From NCBI GenBank assembly GCA_964581895.1, contig CAZOPR010000001.1, forward strand, positions 372,001 to 436,000: DNA of 64,000 nt, read 5' to 3'. The translations under genes were made by a program, and so were the position numbers. The DNA comes from Exilispira sp964581895 (lineage in GTDB: Bacteria > Spirochaetota > JAAYUW01). The notes beneath the pieces were generated by a model, which did not search any database, was not told the origin of the DNA, and was given only the letters and a program-made list of their open reading frames with translations. Numbering within the stretch: position 1 is the first letter of the stretch; every line of letters starts with the position of its first letter. Below are positions 45,324 through 54,755 of this stretch, one piece after another.

Positions 45324-47231
45324 ATGAGTAATGGTAAAAAAATTGCCATAAGTAATATATTTTTTATTTTTTTTGATTTTATTCTTCTAATTGGATCTTA
45401 TTTAGTTTCATTTTTTTTAAGATTTTATCCAGAATTGACTAAAAATACTATTCATTTCAAAGTTATTGATATAATAGTTCAGGTATTAATTTACTTCATT
45501 ATTTTTGCAATTTTTAAGATTTATAAGATAATATGGGCTTATTCAAATATTAAAGATATTTATAAGCTAACATTGGCTAATTTCATTGCTGGAATCATAT
45601 ATTTTATATATCTTTTTTCTTATCATAAAGGTACTTCAAGATTAATGGTTTTGCTTGATTTTTTCTTTATTCTTTGCGGAACTATTTTTGTTAGAGCCAT
45701 ATATAGAGATTACTTTTCAAGAAGAAATGGTGGTTTTAAGAAATCCAAAGATAGGGAAAATAATAAGATATTAATTATTGGAGCTGGTGAGGCTGGAAGA
45801 AATCTTATCGCAGAAATAATAAAAAGAGGAGAAGAAGATACAGTTATTGGCTTTTTAGATGATGATCCGCTGAAAAAAGGAAAGCTATTAAATGGTAAAA
45901 GAGTATTTGGTGGAATCGAAAAACTTAAGGAAGTTTTGAATGATTTTGGAATAAATTTGATATATATAGCCATCCCTTCGGCAACTTCTGATCAGATAAA
46001 TCAAATAGCAAATAATATTCGAATGTTATATCCAGATATACAAATAAAAATAATTCCATCTATTTTAGAACTTTCATCAAATATTCCTTTACTTCATTCA
46101 TTAAGAGATATATCTATAGAAGATCTTTTAGGTAGAGAAGAATTTTCAGTAGATAAAACTGCAATTTCTCATCTTTATTCAAATAAGACTATTCTTGTCA
46201 CTGGAGCAGGTGGAAGTATTGGAAGTGAAATCTGTAAACAGTTATTAAGGTATGATATAAAAAAATTAATTGCTATAGGAAGAGGTGAATATTCAATATA
46301 TCAACTTATTAAACAACTTGAAGATTTTCAACAAAAAAATTCTTTTAAAAAAGATATAATATATAAAATAGCAAATATAAAAAATATAGATTTATTAGAT
46401 TCTATTTTTGATACATATAAACCAGACATTGTTTTTCATGCTGCAGCTCATAAACATGTTCCTTTGATGGAAATCAATGAAGCAGAAGCCATTCATAATA
46501 ATATTTATGGGACAAAAAATGTTCTTGACCTTTGTTTAAAATACAATATACAAAAATTTATTCTTGTTTCGACAGATAAAGCTGTTAATCCTGTAAATGT
46601 TATGGGTGCTACAAAAAGGGCTGCAGAAATATTAACTTTGTATTATCATAAAAATTATGGGCTAAAAACAGCGATAGTTCGTTTTGGAAATGTTTTAGGA
46701 AGCCGTGGCTCTGTTATCCCTTTATTTACTGAGCAGATACAAAAAGGTGGACCTGTTACTATAACTCATCCAGATATGGTAAGGTACTTTATGACTATAC
46801 CAGAAGCAGCTATTTTGATGTTAAATGCAGCAGCCTATAGCGAAAATGGTGATATTTTTGTCCTTGATATGGGAAAACAATACAAAATTTTAGATATTGC
46901 AAAAAGGCTTATTCAATTTTACGGATTTACCCCTGAAAAAGATATTAAGATTGAATTTACAGGTCTTCGCCCTGGAGAAAAACTATATGAAGAGCTTTTG
47001 TCAAATAAAGAACAGATGATAGAAACATTGAATAAAAAGATACTTAGAATAGATCCAAATAAAATTAAGATTGATGAAGAATCTATAAATATTATATTAG
47101 AAACAGAACCCGCATCTCTTTTTAGTATGTCACGGCAGCAGCTTCGTAACTGGTTACATATAGTTGTCAGTGAATATTTAAATAGTACAACAAATCTGGA
47201 AAAATTTTCAAATAGTAAGCTTGTTTCGTAA
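45324..47231 (+). CDS. UDP-GlcNAc 4,6-dehydratase family (WbpM/CapD-like), membrane type
   Basis: A 635-residue WbpM-type enzyme: four N-terminal membrane helices, a CoA-binding-like Rossmann domain (ILIIGAGEAGRNLIAEI), then the SDR domain (ILVTGAGGSIGSEICKQLL). It has FHAAAHKHVPLMEINEAEAI, STDKAVNPVNVMGATKRAAE with the catalytic Met/Lys in place of Tyr-x-x-x-Lys, RFGNVLGSRGSVIPLF and TGLRPGEKLYEELL. It makes UDP-4-keto-6-deoxy-HexNAc, precursor of QuiNAc, FucNAc or diNAcBac-type sugars. A 129-nt AT-rich gap separates it from the initiating transferase. Confidence 0.93.
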   Translation: MSNGKKIAISNIFFIFFDFILLIGSYLVSFFLRFYPELTKNTIHFKVIDIIVQVLIYFIIFAIFKIYKIIWAYSNIKDIYKLTLANFIAGIIYFIYLFSYHKGTSRLMVLLDFFFILCGTIFVRAIYRDYFSRRNGGFKKSKDRENNKILIIGAGEAGRNLIAEIIKRGEEDTVIGFLDDDPLKKGKLLNGKRVFGGIEKLKEVLNDFGINLIYIAIPSATSDQINQIANNIRMLYPDIQIKIIPSILELSSNIPLLHSLRDISIEDLLGREEFSVDKTAISHLYSNKTILVTGAGGSIGSEICKQLLRYDIKKLIAIGRGEYSIYQLIKQLEDFQQKNSFKKDIIYKIANIKNIDLLDSIFDTYKPDIVFHAAAHKHVPLMEINEAEAIHNNIYGTKNVLDLCLKYNIQKFILVSTDKAVNPVNVMGATKRAAEILTLYYHKNYGLKTAIVRFGNVLGSRGSVIPLFTEQIQKGGPVTITHPDMVRYFMTIPEAAILMLNAAAYSENGDIFVLDMGKQYKILDIAKRLIQFYGFTPEKDIKIEFTGLRPGEKLYEELLSNKEQMIETLNKKILRIDPNKIKIDEESINIILETEPASLFSMSRQQLRNWLHIVVSEYLNSTTNLEKFSNSKLVS

Positions 47232-47406
47232 AATTGAAATACTTATTTCATCTAAAATAAATTACTTGTTTGATAAAAATTAAAATGCGTTTATACTAAA
47301 AATTAAAATACTTGTTTAACAAAAAATAGAATGTTACCTTAGGAAAAATTAAAATGCTTATTTTAATTAAAATAAAATATTTTTTTAATCAAAAACAAAA
47401 TAAAGT
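47232..47406 (+). repeat. Degenerate AT-rich tandem repeats before a glycosyltransferase gene
   Basis: Units beginning AAAAT(A/G)C(T)T(G)TTT and ending AAAAATT recur with about 22-28-base spacing (for example from 47282, 47303, 47350). They are too diverged for a clean period. No start codon frame or hairpin stands out. Like the other arrays it lies directly before a gene and ends close to its ATG, which has no strong Shine-Dalgarno. Confidence 0.4.
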
Positions 47407-48768
47407 ATGAAAAAAATTTTAATTATCTCCTTTTATTTTCCTCCGACAGGATTAACTGGAAATATAAGAATAACAAAATTTGTAAAGTATCTACCTACAT
47501 TTGGAATAAACACTTATATTATTACAGCCGATGAAAATATTTACGGGGCAAAAGATTATAGCTCTTTGCAAGATATCCCTATTGATGCAAAAGTTTATAG
47601 AGTTTCTTCATTTTATTTAATGAATTATATGGAAAAATTCAAATTCTTAAAAATGAATCAGACTATTTCTTTTATTAATGCCAGATTTTTCTGGCCAGAC
47701 GGTTCAATCTTCTGGGCAAAAAAAGCTTTTAAAAATGCAATAAAAATAATTAAAGATGAAAATATAGATACAATTTTAACTTCAGGACCTCCTTTTTCAA
47801 ATCATCTTGTTGGACTATGGATTAAAAAATGGTATCAAAATGAAAAAACTAATAATGAAACAAAATTGAAAAATAAATTAAATACTAATAAAAAAATAGT
47901 ATTAAATAATTATTCAAAAAATAATAATAAGATAAAATGGATAGCAGATTTTCGTGATGAATGGACAACAAATCCACATACACAGTATTATTTTATAAGA
48001 AGACTATATGAATCTAGTTTACAAGGTAAAGTTTTAAGCAATGCAGATTCAATTATTTGTATTTCAGAAGAGATGAAAAAGTCATTTTTAAGTTTTTATC
48101 CAAAGATAAAAAGCAAAATTTCTATAATTTCAAACGGTTATGATGAAGAGGATTTTACTAATTATCAAAATAAAAAAAACACTTATGAAGAAAATAATTC
48201 AGAAATTTTATCAATAGTTTATACTGGAACTATCTATAAAGGAAGACTTCCAGACAATTTATTTAAGGCTATAAATCTTATAAAAAAGAATAATCCAATA
48301 AATTTTGAAAAACTAAAAATAACTTTTATAGGCCATGATTCATATTTCATTCGAAGAGGGATAAAAAAATATAAATTAGAAAGTATTGTTGAAATCAAAA
48401 AAAGAGTTCCTCATAATGAAGTTTTTGAAAGGATAAGTGAATATGATATTCTTCTTTTGCTTATTGGAAGAGGAAATAAGGCAAAAAAAATCATAACAGG
48501 TAAATTCTATGAATATTTGAGGTTAAAAAAACCAATTTTAGCCCTTGGACCTACAAATTCTGATGTAGCCTCAATATTAAAAGAAACCGATTCTGGTGTA
48601 ATTGTTGATTTTGATGATATTGAAAAGATAAAATCTGAAATAGAAAATTTTATTGAACTTAAGAAAAATAAAATGCTTTATTCAAAGTTCAATTTTAATG
48701 ATGAAAAAATCAGTCAATTTGAAAGAAAAAATTTAACTAAAAAACTTGCAGAAATAATTTTATCATAA
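47407..48768 (+). CDS. Glycosyltransferase family 4
   Basis: A 453-residue GT-B protein. SFYFPPTGLTGNIRITKF at the start, SGPPFSNHLVGLW, WIADFRDEWTTNPH, IISNGYDEEDF, YTGTIYKGRLPDNLF and the donor loop GKFYEYLRLKKPILALGP are typical. Between WYQN and IKWIADFRDEW there is an Asn/Lys/Thr-rich insertion (about residues 142-177) not expected in the family, where normally only a short helix-to-strand linker exists. Donor sugar unknown. Confidence 0.88.
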   Translation: MKKILIISFYFPPTGLTGNIRITKFVKYLPTFGINTYIITADENIYGAKDYSSLQDIPIDAKVYRVSSFYLMNYMEKFKFLKMNQTISFINARFFWPDGSIFWAKKAFKNAIKIIKDENIDTILTSGPPFSNHLVGLWIKKWYQNEKTNNETKLKNKLNTNKKIVLNNYSKNNNKIKWIADFRDEWTTNPHTQYYFIRRLYESSLQGKVLSNADSIICISEEMKKSFLSFYPKIKSKISIISNGYDEEDFTNYQNKKNTYEENNSEILSIVYTGTIYKGRLPDNLFKAINLIKKNNPINFEKLKITFIGHDSYFIRRGIKKYKLESIVEIKKRVPHNEVFERISEYDILLLLIGRGNKAKKIITGKFYEYLRLKKPILALGPTNSDVASILKETDSGVIVDFDDIEKIKSEIENFIELKKNKMLYSKFNFNDEKISQFERKNLTKKLAEIILS

Positions 48769-48889
48769 TATAGATTTTTTATGCTAATTATTTTTAAACT
48801 AAAAACCTTAAAGCTTCAAGGCTTTGACAAAGTTAATAATAGATTACCTTAAGTTTTAAGAAAAATCATTGTTTTTGGTATTTTTGAAA

Positions 48890-49342
48890 ATGAGAAAAAA
48901 CTTAAAAATCTTCACAAGTTTTACAAATAAATATTTTACTAAACTTTACAATAGCAAATTTGTCCGTTTTAGCATAACTGGTGGGTTTGGAACAATTACG
49001 AATCTTATTATTTTTTATATTATATGCGATATTTTTAAACTGCCATCTAATCTTGGTGCTATTGTTGCTTTTCTTTTTGCTGTAACCCAAAATTATTTTA
49101 TAAATCATTTTTGGACATTTAAAAATTTATCCATTTCTAAATCTGCAAGTTTTATTGACTATATTAAATTTGTTGGTATTTCTCTTGTAGGATTAGGGGG
49201 AAATTTAACAGTTTTGAATTTGCTTTTGCATTTATTTAAATTTCCATTAAAAGTAGTTGCTCAAGCAATTGGAATATTAGTAGGTTTGCTTTTTAATTTT
49301 TTAGGCGCAAATAAATTTGTTTTTAAGAAAAAAAACCGATAA
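48890..49342 (+). CDS. GtrA-family membrane protein
   Basis: A 150-residue protein with four membrane helices. FVRFSITGGFGTITNLIIFY and FAVTQNYFINHFWTFK are the GtrA signature. Family members help translocate lipid-linked sugars or assist glycosylation of surface polymers. The ATG at 48890 is preferred; in-frame TTG codons lie up to 21 bases earlier, and no strong ribosome site decides. Confidence 0.88.
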   Translation: MRKNLKIFTSFTNKYFTKLYNSKFVRFSITGGFGTITNLIIFYIICDIFKLPSNLGAIVAFLFAVTQNYFINHFWTFKNLSISKSASFIDYIKFVGISLVGLGGNLTVLNLLLHLFKFPLKVVAQAIGILVGLLFNFLGANKFVFKKKNR

Positions 49343-49377
49343 AAAACTAATAAAAATTAATTTGGAGTTCAATTTAA

Positions 49378-50535
49378 ATGAATTATAAAAAAGCTCTAGT
49401 GGTTTGTCTGGCAAACCCAAGCAATAATCCTAGACCTAATAGAATTATTAAATTATTAAGTCAAAAAAATATGCAAGTCGATGTTTTATCTTTTAAGACT
49501 AACAATGACTTACCTATAGAAAACGAATTTTTGATTATACTTTCTCGTAAACCTTATGATAGAAATAAAAGAGATTTTAATAAGCTATTATTTTCATTAT
49601 CTCCTTTTTATAAAATTAAAAATAAAATAGCTGAAAAAATAGCAGAACAGTATTCTATTAAAGGGGATATAAATTTCGATAGTTATGATATTATAATTGT
49701 CGAAGATCTGGATATTTTACCTGTTATATTAAGATATAAACCTAAAGGTAAAATTTTTTGTGATCTTAGAGAATTCTATCCTTTACAGCATGAGAATGAT
49801 ATTAAATTTAATATTTTGGAAAGATCTTATAAATATTTTCTTTGCAAGGAGTTTTTAAATTCTTGTAATAAATTGATTACAGTCTCAGATGGAATATCAG
49901 AGCTTTATAGAAACTGGTTTAATTTGGAAACTCAAGTTGTTATGAGTTGTCCTTATTTTACTAATATATCACCAACAAATAATAAAAGTAATATAATTAA
50001 AATAGTTCATCATGGAGGACCAAATAAAAATAGAAAATTAGAAAAAATGATAGAAATGTTTAAATATTTGGATGATAGATTCTATTTAGATTTATACTTG
50101 GTCAATTATTATAATAAAAAATATATTGAATATTTAAGAAAACTAGCAAAGCCTTTTCCTCAAATTAGGTTTTTAAATCCTCTTCCATTTAATGAAATAA
50201 TTCAAACTTTGAATAAATATGATATAGGTCTTTATTTATTAGAACCAAATGGAGTTAATATTAAATATTCTTTGCCTAATAAATTCTTTGAATATATTCA
50301 AGCTAGATTAATGATTGCAATTGGACCATCAATAGAGATGGAAAAATTAGTTTCAAAATATAATTTGGGTATTGTTTCTAATACATTTAATCCAAAAGAT
50401 TTAGCAAATGCCTTAAACAATCTTACTTATGAAGATATCTGGAAATTTAAATTAAATTCAGATTTTGCTGCAAAAGAGCTATGTTTTGAAAAGGAATCAC
50501 AAAAATTATTAAAAATAATAGATGAGCTAATCTAA
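49378..50535 (+). CDS. Glycosyltransferase family 4
   Basis: A 385-residue GT-B protein: ANPSNNPRPNRIIKLL at the N-terminus, FCDLREFYPLQHENDI, LITVSDGISELY, the second-domain start IKIVHHGGPNKNRKLEKMI and the donor-site segment LPNKFFEYIQARLMIAIGP. GGAG upstream of the ATG. Last + strand gene of the polysaccharide locus; its stop is 3 nt from the stop of the convergent ABC exporter gene, with no terminator between them. Confidence 0.88.
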   Translation: MNYKKALVVCLANPSNNPRPNRIIKLLSQKNMQVDVLSFKTNNDLPIENEFLIILSRKPYDRNKRDFNKLLFSLSPFYKIKNKIAEKIAEQYSIKGDINFDSYDIIIVEDLDILPVILRYKPKGKIFCDLREFYPLQHENDIKFNILERSYKYFLCKEFLNSCNKLITVSDGISELYRNWFNLETQVVMSCPYFTNISPTNNKSNIIKIVHHGGPNKNRKLEKMIEMFKYLDDRFYLDLYLVNYYNKKYIEYLRKLAKPFPQIRFLNPLPFNEIIQTLNKYDIGLYLLEPNGVNIKYSLPNKFFEYIQARLMIAIGPSIEMEKLVSKYNLGIVSNTFNPKDLANALNNLTYEDIWKFKLNSDFAAKELCFEKESQKLLKIIDELI

Positions 50536-50538
50536 TAT

Positions 50539-52500
50539 TTATTCATTAAACTGGGAATTATAAAGTTTAGTATAAAGTCCGTTGTTTTCTAAAAGCTGAG
50601 CATGGCTTCCTATCTCTTCTATCTTGCCTTTATTTAATACGACTATTCTATCTGCTTTTAAGACTGTCGAAAGTCTATGAGCTATGACTATGGTAGTCTG
50701 TTGATGCTTTATATTTTCCATGGCATTTTGTATTGCTCTTTCGGATTCAGAATCAAGACTTGAGGTCGCCTCATCAAAAATCAAAATTTTAGGTTGTTTG
50801 AGTAAAGCTCTTGCTATTGCTATTCTTTGTTTTTGCCCACCAGAAACTGTTGCCCCTCTTTCACCTAATATTGTATTGTATCCATCAGGCAAATTTTTGA
50901 TAAAAGAATCGGCATTTGCAAGTTTGCTATAATAAAAAACCTCCTCTTCTTTAGCAGAAAGTCTTCCAAAAAGAATATTATTGAAAATCGTGTCAGGGAA
51001 TAGCACAACTTCCTGAGGGACTATAGCAATCTGTTTTCTAATTTCATTTAAATATAATCTTTTATAATCAATATCATCAAAAAAAATTGTGCCTTTTGTT
51101 GGAGCGATAAGTGCTGGTATTAAACTTATAAAAGTGCTTTTACCAGCACCACTTGGACCAACTATTGCAATAAATTCTCCTGCTTTTATAGATATATTGA
51201 TATCAAATAATGCATGTTCCTTTTCTTCTTTTTCTTTCTGTTCTACTTTTCCTTCTGGTTTTAATTTTTCTTCTAACTTTACTTTTTCACCTTTTTGAGA
51301 GTAAGTAAAATAGACATTTTCAAACTTTATATTCCCTTTAAAATCATGTAATTTTTCAGTGCCAAACTCTTTTGATTCATTTTCCATGCTTAATATTTCT
51401 TCTAGTCTTTCATAGGCTCCTTCAGCATTACTTATTTGAAATATTATTTTAGTTATACTTTGGAGATTTGGGGTTAAAACTAAAAGATAAAGAAGAAAAC
51501 CAACAATTTGTTCCATATTTAACTTACCATTCCATAAGAGAAAAGCACCAACAGTCAAAATAGAAAGAAGTATTAAAACTCCAAAAAGTTCAGTCAAAGG
51601 TCTTTCCAATAATGATAATCTTATAAGTTTTTTATAGGATTGTACATAACGATTAAGTAAAGAAGAAAACTGCTTTTTCTCATATTCTTCATTATTAAAA
51701 ACTTTAATTGCTTCTATACCATAAATTGTTTGATTTATATAACTTGCAGAATCTGCCAATCTTTTACTTGATTGGATTACTTGAGTCTTAACCATTTTTG
51801 CTACTTTGTTTATAAGAAAGATCCCTATAAAACCAGAACAAATTAATAAAATTGTAAATAAAGAATTTTTTATAAAAAGCATAGTCAAACTAAAAATAAC
51901 TAAGATAGGTATAAAAAAAAGTGTATTAAAAATATTCATCAATGCAAGACGAATACTATTTATATCATTTATAATTCTTGATATTAATTCGCCAGCTTTT
52001 GCTTTGGTTTTGAAAAATAATGAAGGAAGCCCTAAAAGTTTCTCAAACATATTTTTTTGTATTTGAACACTTGCTTTAAAAGCTAAAAAAGATTGAAGGT
52101 AACCTTGAAGATATAAGAATAGTTTTAATAAAAAATAAAAGATTAAAAAAAGAAAACCAGTAAATAAAATTAAAGGGATCGATTTTTGAGAAAAGATAAA
52201 AACCAGAAAATCTTTTAAGTTCCCAATTTTCCCTAAATTTTTAAGCAAAAGCTTAAATACATTAGGTTTTTCATTTGCGATTTTTTCTTCCCCAAGGATT
52301 TGGTTATCATTTTCGTTTATTGGATTGCCTAAATTATTTTTAATCTTATCACTTATATTTATAGCCGAAAACAAGGCTTGGCCTATTTCAGCTTGCATCA
52401 TCGTAAAAATAGCAGAAAAAATAGTAAAAATAATACTCATTATGAAAATAACTTTATTTTCTTTCCACATCAATCTGATTAACTTTTTTATTATATTCAT
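50539..52500 (-). CDS. ABC exporter, fused membrane and ATPase domains (MsbA/lipid A exporter-like)
   Basis: A 653-residue half-transporter with six membrane helices followed by an ATPase domain: Walker A GPSGAGKST, Q-loop VPQEVVLFPDT, signature VSGGQKQRIAIARAL, Walker B ILIFDEATSSLD, H-loop AHRLSTV. Probably exports a lipid, glycolipid or drug; it works as a dimer. Two low-complexity insertions are present: Asn/Glu-rich after the first helix (about residues 50-85) and Lys/Glu-rich between FTYSQK and ALFDI at the start of the ATPase domain (51211-51300). GAGGGTGAT lies just before the ATG. Confidence 0.92.
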   Translation of the reverse strand: MNIIKKLIRLMWKENKVIFIMSIIFTIFSAIFTMMQAEIGQALFSAINISDKIKNNLGNPINENDNQILGEEKIANEKPNVFKLLLKNLGKIGNLKDFLVFIFSQKSIPLILFTGFLFLIFYFLLKLFLYLQGYLQSFLAFKASVQIQKNMFEKLLGLPSLFFKTKAKAGELISRIINDINSIRLALMNIFNTLFFIPILVIFSLTMLFIKNSLFTILLICSGFIGIFLINKVAKMVKTQVIQSSKRLADSASYINQTIYGIEAIKVFNNEEYEKKQFSSLLNRYVQSYKKLIRLSLLERPLTELFGVLILLSILTVGAFLLWNGKLNMEQIVGFLLYLLVLTPNLQSITKIIFQISNAEGAYERLEEILSMENESKEFGTEKLHDFKGNIKFENVYFTYSQKGEKVKLEEKLKPEGKVEQKEKEEKEHALFDINISIKAGEFIAIVGPSGAGKSTFISLIPALIAPTKGTIFFDDIDYKRLYLNEIRKQIAIVPQEVVLFPDTIFNNILFGRLSAKEEEVFYYSKLANADSFIKNLPDGYNTILGERGATVSGGQKQRIAIARALLKQPKILIFDEATSSLDSESERAIQNAMENIKHQQTTIVIAHRLSTVLKADRIVVLNKGKIEEIGSHAQLLENNGLYTKLYNSQFNE

Positions 52501-53020
52501 ATCACCCTCATTAATCCATCTTCATTAATGTAAAACATCATTATTAATATCAATCATCATCATTAATTAATATAAATCATTCTTTTTAATAAAAATTATC
52601 CCTATTAGTTCAAAATCAATTATCATTATTATTGTTAATGATCCTTTTTAATTTAAATTATTCTTATTAGCTCAAAATCAATTTCATTATTTCTTTTATT
52701 TTATCCGTGTAATCATTATAACTTTAAAATAAATTTGGTTATTTTTTTTATTTTATTCATATAATCCTTATTATTTAAAATTAATTTTATTATTTCTTTT
52801 ATTTTATTAGTGTAATCCTTATAACTTTAAAATCAATTTGATTAATTTTTTTATTTTTATTCACATAATCCTTATTATTTAAAATCAATTTTAATTATCT
52901 TTTTTATTTAATTTATAAAATCCTTATTAATTCGATATCAATTTGATTACCTAGTTTATTTTATTCTTATAATACTTATAATTTTATTATAATTCAAAAG
53001 GACAATTTTATATGTTAAAA
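52501..53020 (-). repeat. About 450 bp of degenerate 51-53-bp tandem repeats between two minus-strand genes
   Basis: TAATC (or a variant) recurs at 52710, 52762, 52813, 52866, about 52917 and 52970, giving 51-53-base periods; a second set (ATTAG-TTCAAAATCAAT) is spaced 62 bases apart at 52604 and 52666, and CATTAAT-type repeats fill 52508-52560. On the minus strand, the sense strand of the exporter gene, most units read A-rich with TAAGGATTA, a ribosome-site-like core. One unit even has TAAGGATTATATG followed by 13 more codons (52760 down to 52716). No clear promoter or terminator was found. Confidence 0.8.
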
Positions 53021-54235
53021 TCATGTAAATTTTTTTATCAAAATGTTTTCAAGTTTATTAAATTGATTATCTCTTGAATACTGAGATATCAAATCTATGT
53101 TTTTTGTTAAGTAAACAATATTATTTGATAATACTTTATTTATAGAATTTATTAAATCATCAGCATTTTGGATAAGAAAAGCATTTTCGAATTTTTGTAA
53201 TAGTTTCCATATTGCATAATCATTTTCAACAAAAGCAAATATAGGTTTATTTAAGCCAATATAATCGAATATTTTGGTTCCTAAAGCTGTTTTCTGGCTA
53301 TTATTTAATAGTAAAATATCTGATTCTTTTAAGATAGTAAAAGCATCTTTTTGAGACATTTGAGGATAAAAATTAAAAGTTAAAAATTTTGCTATTTTAG
53401 CCTTTTCCTTAAAAATAGGATTATCTCTTCCAATTGCTATTATTTCGATATTTTTTGCCATTTTAATATCAACTTTTTCAAGTTCAAGTAATATATCCAC
53501 ATCATTTATATCATAAAAAGCAAATTTCCCACTTATAGCAAGCTTTAACTTTCGTTTAATAATCTTGTTTTTTAACGAGACATCATTTGATATATTTAAA
53601 TTATTGTTCTTTATATTAATGCTGTTTATCAATATTGAGTCATATCCATTTGCGATTGTTATAAATTTTTCCATAGGATATTTTGAGTATATCTTTCTAT
53701 GAAGTATAGTGTTTTCTTCTGTAACATCAATTACAAGGCTGGCATGCTTTACATAAATTTTTTCTAAAATTTTATCTGAGATTTCATTCCCAAAATCTTT
53801 ATATTTATTAAGTTCAAAAATAGGGTGTCGATACATTATGTCTCTAAAATCAATAATATATGGTATTTTATAAAAAACCTTAAAAATTGGGCCTAATGGT
53901 AAGTACCAGAAAGGATCCGAACAAAAAAATAAAAAATCGATTTTTTCATTTTTGATTATACTTTTTATTTTTTTTGCTATTTCTAAGGTAAATCTTATTC
54001 TTGAAAGAGATGGATTTTTTGTGGTTTTTATTGATAAAATGTATTGTTTTATATTATCATTAAGTTTAAGTTTATCATCAATCAAATTTTTGTAATATTT
54101 ATTATCAGCTCTTATAAATGATATGTTATGCCCTTTTTCAGCTAGATAATTTGCGAGATGAGATATTCTAAGAGCAGAAATCGCTGTATAAGGGAAGGCA
54201 TAATAGGAAATTATTGTAATATTCAGTTTAGGCAT
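53021..54235 (-). CDS. Glycosyltransferase family 4-like protein
   Basis: A 404-residue GT-B-like protein: ISYYAFPYTAISALRISHLA with the N-terminal sugar-acceptor loop, FFCSDPFWYLPLGPIF, YIIDFRDIMYRHP, TIANGYDSI, LAISGKFAFYDINDVDIL and the donor region LGTKIFDYIGLNKPIFAFV. It is a minus-strand gene just right of the polysaccharide locus. The ATG at 54235 starts the family-like sequence; a TTG 21 bases upstream is in frame. Neither has a clear ribosome site. Confidence 0.82.
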   Translation of the reverse strand: MPKLNITIISYYAFPYTAISALRISHLANYLAEKGHNISFIRADNKYYKNLIDDKLKLNDNIKQYILSIKTTKNPSLSRIRFTLEIAKKIKSIIKNEKIDFLFFCSDPFWYLPLGPIFKVFYKIPYIIDFRDIMYRHPIFELNKYKDFGNEISDKILEKIYVKHASLVIDVTEENTILHRKIYSKYPMEKFITIANGYDSILINSINIKNNNLNISNDVSLKNKIIKRKLKLAISGKFAFYDINDVDILLELEKVDIKMAKNIEIIAIGRDNPIFKEKAKIAKFLTFNFYPQMSQKDAFTILKESDILLLNNSQKTALGTKIFDYIGLNKPIFAFVENDYAIWKLLQKFENAFLIQNADDLINSINKVLSNNIVYLTKNIDLISQYSRDNQFNKLENILIKKFT

Positions 54236-54570
54236 CGTATAAACAATTAATAACAAAATAATTTAGATTTACAATAAACAAGTTTAATAAATATCAAAAA
54301 ACTTAAAAAGGAAAGACATAAATTTAGTTTACTTAAAGTATTAACTAATAGTAAATGAGTATAAAATATACAAATGCATAAATTTAACACTTGTGTTTAT
54401 AAAATTCAAAATTCAATTATTGGTAAATTTTTAATTTTTCCTTAGTTTTAATAATTGTAAAATTGATTATAAACATTTAATTATATTCAAAATAAAAGGC
54501 TAAATAGGACTTCGATATGTAATTTAAAAAATAGGTTAGAAAAACATGGAAAATATCCAGAAATAAAAAA

Positions 54571-54602
54571 TAATGAAATTAATAAATAATGAAATTAATA
54601 AA
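54571..54602 (+). repeat. Perfect 16-bp tandem duplication upstream of clpB
   Basis: TAATGAAATTAATAAA at 54571-54586 is repeated exactly at 54587-54602. It is noncoding and lies about 150 bases before clpB. Confidence 0.9.
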
Positions 54603-54654
54603 TAATAATATGGATAGAAAAAATCTTTAATTTATTTTTATGGTATAAAAGTTG

Positions 54655-54670
54655 CTTAAATATATTTAAG
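54655..54670. promoter_or_regulatory. 16-bp perfect palindrome upstream of clpB
   Basis: CTTAAATATATTTAAG is self-complementary and lies 86 bases before the clpB ATG. It could be an operator for a stress regulator or chance in AT-rich DNA. Confidence 0.3.
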
Positions 54671-54755
54671 TAAAAGAAAAATTTTAATGCAAAAAATTTT
54701 GAAAAATTTTTGTAATAAAATTATAAAAACTTACTATTTAAATGGAGGAAGGTAA

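Larger units (their letters stand above)
54236..54755. other. Long AT-rich divergent intergenic region before clpB
   Basis: About 500 bases separate the minus-strand glycosyltransferase from clpB and should hold both promoters. Visible elements are a 16-bp direct repeat (54571-54602), a 16-bp palindrome (54655-54670) and the strong clpB ribosome site (GGAGGAAGG). No CIRCE heat-shock element (TTAGCACTC-N9-GAGTGCTAA) is present, and no well-scoring -35/-10 pair was found by eye. Confidence 0.6.

Noticed and set aside
50536..50538. Terminator between the convergent glycosyltransferase and exporter genes
   Set aside because: Only 3 bases separate the stops and no hairpin with T-run is seen around them.
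52716..52760. 14-codon minus-strand frame with ribosome site as a real gene
   Set aside because: It lies inside a degenerate repeat and neighbouring units do not keep the frame; recorded only as an observation.
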